NCBI GenBank assembly: GCA_934273135.1
Contig: CAKQSU010000091.1
Coordinates: 1 to 5,397, forward strand
Direction: 5' to 3'
From: an uncultured Clostridia bacterium
Lineage (GTDB): Bacteria; Bacillota; Clostridia; Christensenellales; Borkfalkiaceae
Length of the DNA: 5,397 nt
Made by a program: the position numbers and the translations under genes. Under the pieces are notes generated by a model, which was not told the DNA's origin, did not search any database, and was given only the letters and a program-made list of their open reading frames with translations. Positions within the stretch are counted from its first letter, which is position 1. Every line of letters begins with the position of its first letter. Below are positions 1 to 3,821 of this stretch, piece after piece.

Positions 1-576
1 GTTGTGGACGGCGCAATAGGCTTCTTCAAGGTCGCCTAAACAAAATTTTTGTTCGAGATTATACGGAATAACAGACTTCACGCGTACCTTTGACAAAGCC
101 TCTTTCACGATATTGCGCATGACTTTTTGAGTTACGGAACCTTTAACGGAATAAACGGGAACAATGCCCTTTAATTTGGTATTTTCGTCAAGCGACTCAA
201 AAGAAGGGTTGACGACCGAAAGCGCGTAACGATTTTTAAGTCTACCGTAAAAGAGATATGTTTCGCCCTCTTTTATTTTTCCCCTGACGTACGGCTGGTT
301 GAACCACACGACCGTGAACGGCTCGCCGTTCTGCTCGCAAAAGACCTTAAAAACAGAGAATTTTCCGCGGCGCGGCATATACGGCGAAATACCGACGACC
401 GTTCCTTTTGTAAGAACGAAATCGTTGTTCACGGCATCCGAAAGACTGACAACTTTGCGCATGTCGAGATAAGACCGAGGAAAATGCTTCACAAGGTCTT
501 CAACCGAGTACACGCCCGCGCTATTAAGTTCGGCTTCTCGTTTGTCCGACACGCCCTTTATTGTCGTCAGTTCCAT
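1..576 (-). CDS. recG: ATP-dependent DNA helicase RecG, N-terminal part (3' end outside window)
   Basis: RecG remodels stalled replication forks and branch-migrates Holliday junctions in the cytoplasm. The window holds the first 192 residues, open to the edge; the family is usually about 680 residues, so the helicase motor domains lie outside. Residues 3-40 match the RecG opening helical segment (IKGVSDKREAEL, then GVYSVEDLVKHFPRSYLD; the usual GVG is GVS here). Residues 53-125 read as the OB-fold wedge domain that splits the fork (FVLTKGTVVGI, FTVVWFNQPY, GETYLFYGRLK). Residues 138-161 carry the typical IVPVYSVKGSVTQKVMRNIV linker. The ATG at 576 is preceded by AAAGG about 11 nt upstream. 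It lies 69 nt downstream of fakA with a terminator between them, and I see no separate promoter. The family call is by motif recognition and is secure. Confidence 0.93.
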   Translation of the reverse strand, partial: MELTTIKGVSDKREAELNSAGVYSVEDLVKHFPRSYLDMRKVVSLSDAVNNDFVLTKGTVVGISPYMPRRGKFSVFKVFCEQNGEPFTVVWFNQPYVRGKIKEGETYLFYGRLKNRYALSVVNPSFESLDENTKLKGIVPVYSVKGSVTQKVMRNIVKEALSKVRVKSVIPYNLEQKFCLGDLEEAYCAVHN

Positions 577-611
577 AATCTTTTTCGCCTTTATGTTTTT
601 TGCAAAGTTTT

Positions 612-641
612 AAAAAAGGAAAACCATCGGGTTTTCCTTTT
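612..641 (-). terminator. Intrinsic terminator between fakA and recG
   Basis: On the minus strand a perfect 12-bp stem, AAAAGGAAAACC paired with GGTTTTCCTTTT (+ strand arms 614-625 and 630-641), encloses a 4-nt loop. The run TTTTTT (617-612) overlaps the distal stem. It starts 5 nt after the fakA stop. Only 35 nt separate its U-run from the recG start, so recG must depend on readthrough or on a promoter inside fakA. Confidence 0.8.
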
Positions 642-645
642 GTTT

Positions 646-2280
646 TTATTCTAACGAGAGAATGTAGAAGTACACCGACTGTCCGCCGTAGTAAAGTTCC
701 ACGTCGCAATCCGGGTACGTTTCGGCAACGTCAACACGAAGTTGTTCTGCGTCTTGTTCCTTTATACCTTCGCCGTAATAGATATTGATAAGCGAATGGT
801 TTTTATCTTTAAGCTTTTCTATGAGCTTAAGTGTTGCGGCTTCGACCGTCGCGCCCTTAGACAAAATTCTCTTGCTGTTCAAGCCTATATAGTCGCCTTT
901 TTTGAGTGAAAAACCGTTCACGCTCGTGTTACGCACCGCGTAAGTAACCTGTCCGTCGCTTACGTTGTCTATAGCGTGCAACATATTCATAAGATTCTCG
1001 TCCGCGCTCATATCGGGGTCATAAGCAATCGCCGCGGCAAAACCCTGAGGAATATTCTTTGTCGGAACGACCACGATTTTTCTGCCTTCTACAAGCGATT
1101 TCGACTGCTCGGCGGCAAGAATGATGTTTTTGTTGTTCGGGAAAACAAATATGGTTTCCGCATTAACACGCGCGATAGCGTCTGCAATGTCGCTTGCGGA
1201 GGGGTTCATCGTCTGCCCGCCTTCTATAACGACGTCGACGTTAAGTTCCTTGAAAAGCTCGGTAAGCCCGTCGCCCTGCGCGACCGAAATTATACCGATA
1301 GGCTTACGCTCTTCCTCGTATTTTTTAACGAGAGCGCGGTTTTGTTCGAGCATGTTCTCGATTTTTACTTTATCGACCTCGCCGAGTTGCAACGCTTTCG
1401 TTATAGCAAGCCCCGGGTTATTGGTGTGAACGTGAACTTTAACAAATTCAAGATCGCCTATACAAATAACGCTGTCGCCTATTGTGTTGAGATATTCTCT
1501 CAGCCTGTCGATATCGGCAGTCGTCGTTTTCTTTTTGAGATTTATGATGAAAAATTCGGTGCAATACCCGAATTCAATGGTTCCGAGGTTCAAAACATCC
1601 GCCCTTGTCGGTTCGGATTCGGTTTTCTTGACTTCCTGCACGACTTCGGCTTCGCCGTCGACAATGACTTCTTCGCCCTTTAAAGCCTTGTGCATGCCCT
1701 TGAAAATGGTTATAAGCCCCATTCCGCCGGAATCGACTACGCCGGCTTTTTTGAGAACGGGCAAAAGTTCGGGCGTCATTTCAAGCGCGGCTTCTCCGGC
1801 TTCGATAATTTGCTCGAAGAAGTCTTCAAAGTCCTTCGCTTTTGCGGAAACGGCGCAGTCGCTCATCATTCTCACAACCGTTAAAATCGTGCCTTCCTTA
1901 GGCTTGGAAACGGCTGAATACGCAACCTGCGTGGCGTTTTTCATCGCCTTGCCGAAAAGGCGTATATTTATCTCCTGAGCGTCCTTAACGCCGTCGCATA
2001 ATCCTTTAAAGATTTGTGACGTTATAACGCCGGAGTTGCCTCTCGCGCCGCGGAGCGCGCCTTTGGAAACGCTGTCGCAAATATCGCTCAATCTGTTAGA
2101 CGAACACTGTTTAAGCTCTCTTACGGCAGATTGCATCGTAAGGCTCATATTGGTTCCCGTGTCGCCGTCGGGAACAGGGAAAACATTCAGAGCGTCGATT
2201 TTTGCTCTGTTTGCATCGAGAAGCGCGGAAGCGGCAATGACCATTTTAGAAAACATCGCGCCGTTTATTGTTTTAGGCAT
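646..2280 (-). CDS. fakA: Fatty acid kinase subunit FakA (YloV / DAK2-domain protein)
   Basis: FakA is the ATP-binding subunit of the two-component fatty acid kinase. It phosphorylates fatty acids carried by FakB (DegV-family) proteins to acyl-phosphates, which feed the PlsX/PlsY route of phospholipid synthesis. At 544 residues it is close to the usual length of about 550. Residues 1-200 are the DAK2-like kinase domain: NVFPVPDGDTGTNM at 32-45 with D38 and D40 as expected Mg/ATP ligands, GARGNSGVI at 78-86, EGTILTV at 129-135 and VDSGGMGL at 182-189. The middle domain keeps C240 (FGYCTEF) and the HxH pair H283/H285 (KVHVHTNNPG), the zinc-ligand pattern known from staphylococcal FakA. Residues from about 327 on form the C-terminal domain (GIISVAQGDG, EGGQTMNPS at 353-361), attributed to FakB contact. 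The ATG at 2280 has AAAGGA 8-9 nt upstream. It begins 21 nt after asp23, so the two are very probably cotranscribed. No fakB is in the window. Confidence 0.95.
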   Translation of the reverse strand: MPKTINGAMFSKMVIAASALLDANRAKIDALNVFPVPDGDTGTNMSLTMQSAVRELKQCSSNRLSDICDSVSKGALRGARGNSGVITSQIFKGLCDGVKDAQEINIRLFGKAMKNATQVAYSAVSKPKEGTILTVVRMMSDCAVSAKAKDFEDFFEQIIEAGEAALEMTPELLPVLKKAGVVDSGGMGLITIFKGMHKALKGEEVIVDGEAEVVQEVKKTESEPTRADVLNLGTIEFGYCTEFFIINLKKKTTTADIDRLREYLNTIGDSVICIGDLEFVKVHVHTNNPGLAITKALQLGEVDKVKIENMLEQNRALVKKYEEERKPIGIISVAQGDGLTELFKELNVDVVIEGGQTMNPSASDIADAIARVNAETIFVFPNNKNIILAAEQSKSLVEGRKIVVVPTKNIPQGFAAAIAYDPDMSADENLMNMLHAIDNVSDGQVTYAVRNTSVNGFSLKKGDYIGLNSKRILSKGATVEAATLKLIEKLKDKNHSLINIYYGEGIKEQDAEQLRVDVAETYPDCDVELYYGGQSVYFYILSLE

Positions 2281-2301
2281 AATAAAATTCCTTTAAGTTC
2301 C

Positions 2302-2652
2302 TTATAATTTTACGCCCATGATATTCACGTTGACAGAGTCCACGACCATGCCCGTGAATTTTTCGACCTGATATTTTACGGCTTGCTTTAACGATTCCGC
2401 AACTGCCGTAAGCGAAACACCGAACTTGATGATAACGAATAAGTCGATACAAATTTTGTCACCCTGAGTGACAACCTTAACGCCTTTCATGGGTGCGTTT
2501 TTATTAAACAGGTCGGTAATCGTGTCTTTCAGGTTGCGCGTAACCAGCTCGACTATGCCATAACAGTCGAGCGCGGCATGCGCCGCTACCTTGGCGATAG
2601 CGTCGTCCGATATAGAAATTTTTCCGTAAATGTTGTTCGTGCTGACAGACAT
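2302..2652 (-). CDS. yloU: Asp23/Gls24 family envelope stress protein (YloU-like)
   Basis: This 116-residue protein has the family's single domain and normal length (B. subtilis YloU is about 120). Residues 8-40 contain YGKISISDDAIAKVAAHAA and DCYGIVEL, the conserved opening strand-helix. Residues 58-116 contain VKVVTQGDKICIDLFVIIKFGVSL, a long helix, and the closing strand VDSVNVNIMGVKL. There is no signal peptide or membrane segment. Related proteins are linked to alkaline shock and cell-envelope stress, but their biochemical role is not established. The ATG at 2652 has GGGAG 7 nt upstream. It is the first gene of the operon with fakA (21-nt gap), an arrangement conserved in Firmicutes that suggests, without proving, a membrane-lipid connection. 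Confidence 0.93.
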   Translation of the reverse strand: MSVSTNNIYGKISISDDAIAKVAAHAALDCYGIVELVTRNLKDTITDLFNKNAPMKGVKVVTQGDKICIDLFVIIKFGVSLTAVAESLKQAVKYQVEKFTGMVVDSVNVNIMGVKL

Positions 2653-2679
2653 ACCGTAACTCCCGTTTTATTTTCTTAT

Positions 2680-2708
2680 ATTTTACAACAGATGCTTTAA
2701 TTTTGCAA
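2680..2708 (-). promoter_or_regulatory. Promoter of asp23-fakA
   Basis: On the minus strand, -35 TTGCAA (2708-2703), a 17-nt spacer and -10 TAAAAT (2685-2680) predict transcription from about 2673. That leaves a leader of roughly 20 nt containing the GGGAG ribosome binding site. Four of six -35 bases and five of six -10 bases match consensus. It lies about 100 nt downstream of the terminator at 2804-2840, so asp23 appears independent of the upstream unit. Confidence 0.65.
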
Positions 2709-2754
2709 CAAATTGAAAGCCGCTTACGCTTTTTTGCTTGAAATAGCGATAAAT

Positions 2755-2949
2755 TCACCGTTTTTTCATCGTTTTTTTAGCTTTGCTTAACAAAAAATCA
2801 GCGAAAAAAGCGAAAAAGACTTTCTCCCTGTCTTTTTCGCCGCATTTTTCCGGTTTTAAAAAATAACCCTTAGGGATTAAAATCGGCAAAAACTCAACTA
2901 ATCCCTCTTTGCTTAATAGAATGCCCTCTTCGCTTCTTATCTTTTTCAC
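2755..2949 (-). CDS. Possible small ORF or 3' remnant of a gene, uncertain
   Basis: A 64-codon frame opens with GTG at 2949 and stops with TGA at 2755. It has no ribosome binding site before the GTG. The frame is open further upstream to a TAA at 3000-2998, without any ATG, GTG or TTG start before 2949. The extended translation (about IKEFADEAYNYGFVAVKK..., then GILLSKEG, ILIPKGYFLKPE and a Lys-rich end) reads more like real protein than noise. The ILIPKGYF stretch followed by an acidic helix faintly recalls the C-terminal end of YcxB-like proteins, which would make this a decayed fragment. Against coding: the strong terminator hairpin at 2804-2840 lies inside the frame. An AAGGAG at 2991-2986 resembles a ribosome binding site but is followed by no start codon at a usable distance. 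The alternative is a non-coding RNA. Confidence 0.25.
   Translation of the reverse strand: MKKIRSEEGILLSKEGLVEFLPILIPKGYFLKPEKCGEKDREKVFFAFFADFLLSKAKKTMKKR
2804..2840 (-). terminator. Strong intrinsic terminator upstream of asp23
   Basis: On the minus strand GCGAAAAAGAC (2840-2830) pairs perfectly over 11 bp with GTCTTTTTCGC (2820-2810) around a 9-nt loop. TTTTTT (2809-2804) follows at once. The U-run lies on the minus side only, so it ends minus-strand transcription arriving from the promoter at 3019-3047. Confidence 0.82.
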
Positions 2950-2990
2950 GGCAACAAAGCCGTAATTATAAGCCTCGTCGGCAAACTCCT

Positions 2991-3010
2991 TAATAGGTTA
3001 CAACCTATTA
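2991..3010 (-). promoter_or_regulatory. 20-bp palindrome at the transcription start, operator candidate
   Basis: TAATAGGTT-AC-AACCTATTA is a perfect inverted repeat with 9-bp arms and a 2-bp centre. It begins 9 nt beyond the -10 box, at about +1 to +20 of the predicted transcript. A two-base centre suits binding by a dimeric repressor better than an RNA hairpin. I cannot assign it to a regulator family, and no regulator gene is present in the window. Confidence 0.5.
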
Positions 3011-3018
3011 TCTTCCTT

Positions 3019-3047
3019 ATTATAGCATGGGATTGAATAAATGACAA
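3019..3047 (-). promoter_or_regulatory. Near-consensus sigma-A promoter with A+T-rich upstream region
   Basis: On the minus strand, -35 TTGTCA (3047-3042, five of six), a 17-nt spacer and a perfect -10 TATAAT (3024-3019) are preceded by TGC, which gives an extended -10. The DNA upstream of -35 (about 3048-3090) is almost pure A/T with several A and T runs, as expected of an UP element. It is the best promoter in the window. The first thing it would transcribe is the unassigned 200-nt interval. Confidence 0.8.
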
Positions 3048-3117
3048 GAAAAATAATATAGATTTATTTTTTTTATAATATTTTTTTGTAACGCCCTTTG
3101 CCTTTTTGCCACGCAAA

Positions 3118-3186
3118 CTTCACGCGCAACGCGCACATCACTTGCCCGTTAGGGCAAACACCTCTTGCCCGTTAGGGCAAACATCA
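3118..3186. repeat. Three tandem 23-nt units, each holding a small hairpin
   Basis: Units lie at 3118-3140, 3141-3163 and 3164-3186, exactly 23 nt each. All begin CTT and end ACATCA or ACACCT. Units 2 and 3 share their first 20 bases and contain TTGCCC-GTTA-GGGCAA, a 6-bp stem with a 4-nt loop. Unit 1 keeps the frame and ends but has a different self-complementary core (CGCG-CAA-CGCG). The array stops exactly where the tRNA terminator stem begins. The spacing is too short, and the repeats too palindromic, for CRISPR. Confidence 0.75.
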
Positions 3187-3231
3187 CACAAAAAGCAGAG
3201 AGTAGCCAAAGACTACTCTCTGCTTTTTGTG
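3187..3231 (-). terminator. Terminator of tRNA-Leu, 19-bp perfect stem
   Basis: A 19-bp perfect stem (3187-3205 with 3213-3231) has a 7-nt loop. A runs flank one arm and T runs the other, so on the minus strand the GC-rich core is followed by TTTTT and it works as an intrinsic terminator. It could act in both directions. Its base includes the last C of the tRNA CCA end, leaving no spacer between the mature tRNA and the hairpin. Confidence 0.85.
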
Positions 3232-3315
3232 GTGCCGCTGATCGGACTCGAACCGATACGGCCGTGAAGCCGAGGGATTTTAAGTCCCTTGCGTCTGCCA
3301 TTCCGCCACAGCGGC
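3230..3315 (-). tRNA. tRNA-Leu (anticodon UAA), CCA encoded
   Basis: The acceptor stem pairs GCCGCTG (3315-3309) with CAGCGGC (3240-3234), followed by discriminator A and an encoded CCA (3232-3230). The D stem is GCG/CGC. The anticodon stem AGGGA/TCCCT holds loop CTTAAAA with anticodon TAA at 3282-3280, reading UUA. The long variable arm CGGC/GCCG makes it a class II tRNA, as expected for leucine. The T arm is ATCGG-TTCGAGT-CCGAT. It follows the rpmB terminator by about 50 nt. I find no convincing promoter in that gap, so expression may depend on a poor match I missed or on readthrough. Confidence 0.97.
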
Positions 3316-3368
3316 TTTAAGTTCCCGATTTAAGAACCGAAAACATTAAATTCACTTTTAATAAAGCG

Positions 3369-3404
3369 ATAAAAAGAAAGGTCGTTAAAGTCAATCTAAC
3401 GACC
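3369..3404 (-). terminator. Terminator of rpmB
   Basis: On the minus strand GGTCGTTA (3404-3397) pairs with TAACGACC (3387-3380) around a 9-nt loop, followed by TTTCTTTTTA. It begins 8 nt after the rpmB stop codon. Confidence 0.82.
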
Positions 3405-3412
3405 GAAAAAAC

Positions 3413-3601
3413 TTATGCTCTTTCAACGCTGTTGCTCTTTAAGCAACGGGTGCAAACGTATTCAGAGGAAACAACGCCGTTTTTCACGATTTTAACCTTC
3501 TGAACGTTCGCATTGTAGGAGCGTGGTGTCTTACGGTTACTGTGGCTTACCAAATTGCCCGACAATTTACCCTTTCCGCAAACGCTGCAAACTCTCGACA
3601 T
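3413..3601 (-). CDS. rpmB: 50S ribosomal protein L28 (zinc-binding form)
   Basis: This 62-residue protein is the normal bacterial length for L28, a component of the large ribosomal subunit. The family signature is clear: CSVCGKGKLSGNLVSHSNRKTPR at residues 5-27 (the start of the protein), then NVQKVKI. The cysteine pairs C5/C8 and C50/C53 make it the zinc-ligand (C+) form; some bacteria carry a C- paralogue lacking them. The ATG at 3601 has a strong ribosome binding site, GGGAGGTG, about 6 nt upstream. It is a single-gene unit with its own promoter (3642-3670) and terminator (3369-3404). Its position near asp23-fakA is typical of Firmicutes, although here a tRNA gene and two other elements separate them. 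Confidence 0.97.
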   Translation of the reverse strand: MSRVCSVCGKGKLSGNLVSHSNRKTPRSYNANVQKVKIVKNGVVSSEYVCTRCLKSNSVERA

Positions 3602-3641
3602 ATCTTACACCTCCCGAGGACTTTTTATATTCAGCCTTAAT

Positions 3642-3670
3642 AATATACCATTATTGAAAGCAAAAAGCAA
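3642..3670 (-). promoter_or_regulatory. Promoter of rpmB
   Basis: On the minus strand, -35 TTGCTT (3670-3665), a 17-nt spacer and -10 TATATT (3647-3642) are preceded by TGG, giving an extended -10 that can compensate for the weak -35. An A7 run lies just upstream of -35. Predicted start is near 3635, with a leader of about 34 nt. Confidence 0.6.
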
Positions 3671-3681
3671 CTTTTTTTGAT

Positions 3682-3700
3682 AAAAAAATCGCTATAGCGA
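3682..3700 (-). terminator. Weak terminator-like palindrome upstream of rpmB
   Basis: TCGC-TATA-GCGA (3689-3700) is a perfect 12-bp palindrome followed on the minus strand by TTTTTTT (3688-3682). The stem is only 4 bp, though the A8 run further upstream could pair with the U-run. It may block readthrough from the transporter gene into rpmB, or may be a protein site just upstream of the rpmB promoter. Confidence 0.35.
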
Positions 3701-3755
3701 ACAATTTTTTTTATTTTTATTTTCAAACGGCGTTTTTACGGTTATTTACACGCCT

Positions 3756-3793
3756 AAAAAGCTTATCGGGGCAAGGTTTTTGCCCTTACCCCG
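3756..3793 (-). terminator. 3' hairpin of the transporter gene
   Basis: On the minus strand CGGGGTAAGG (3793-3784) pairs with CCTTGCCCCG (3776-3767) over 10 bp with one U-G wobble and a 7-nt loop. The wobble would be a mismatch on the other strand, which supports minus-strand function. The U-run (TTTTT, 3760-3756) comes 6 nt late, so termination may be inefficient. It lies 28 nt after the stop codon. Confidence 0.6.
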
Positions 3794-3821
3794 TAAACTA
3801 TTGTTGTTTTAAAAAGAAAAG

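Larger units (their letters stand above)
2804..3012 (-). ncRNA. Candidate ~200-nt transcript of unknown function
   Basis: This interval is bounded by a near-consensus promoter (3047-3019) and a strong intrinsic terminator (2840-2804). The predicted transcript is about 205-210 nt. It opens with a palindrome (3010-2991). It can also form ACGGC-TTTGTT-GCCGT (roughly 2961-2946) and GGGATTA/TAATCCC (7 bp, roughly 2904-2872) before the terminator stem. No standard start codon follows the AAGGAG at 2991-2986. I do not recognise a known riboswitch, T-box or other RNA family. The size would suit a 6S-like RNA, but I could not match the closing-stem and central-bubble layout. It overlaps the doubtful small ORF; probably only one of the two is real. 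Confidence 0.3.

Noticed and set aside
976..1978. Long plus-strand open frames opposite fakA
   Set aside because: They mirror the antisense of a strongly supported fakA, show no family motifs and have no ribosome binding sites.
2713..2735. Small inverted repeat AAAGC/GCTTT upstream of the asp23 promoter
   Set aside because: A 5-bp stem in A/T-rich DNA without a U-run is likely by chance.
2504..2758. Minus-strand 84-codon frame overlapping the start of asp23
   Set aside because: It runs out of frame through asp23 and its promoter; the translation has no recognisable features.
2653..3012. T-box or other tRNA-sensing leader ahead of asp23
   Set aside because: I found no T-box sequence (AGGGTGGnACCGCG type), and asp23 has its own promoter downstream of the terminator.
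3060..3082. TATAAT on the plus strand within the A/T-rich stretch
   Set aside because: No -35 box lies at a usable distance and no plus-strand gene follows; the stretch is better read as the upstream element of the minus-strand promoter.
3118..3186. CRISPR-like array
   Set aside because: The units are contiguous 23-nt palindromes without unique spacers, and no cas gene is present.
3602..3615. Possible hairpin hiding the rpmB ribosome binding site (CCTC next to GAGG)
   Set aside because: The stem would be 3-4 bp with a 2-4 nt loop, too weak to claim regulation.
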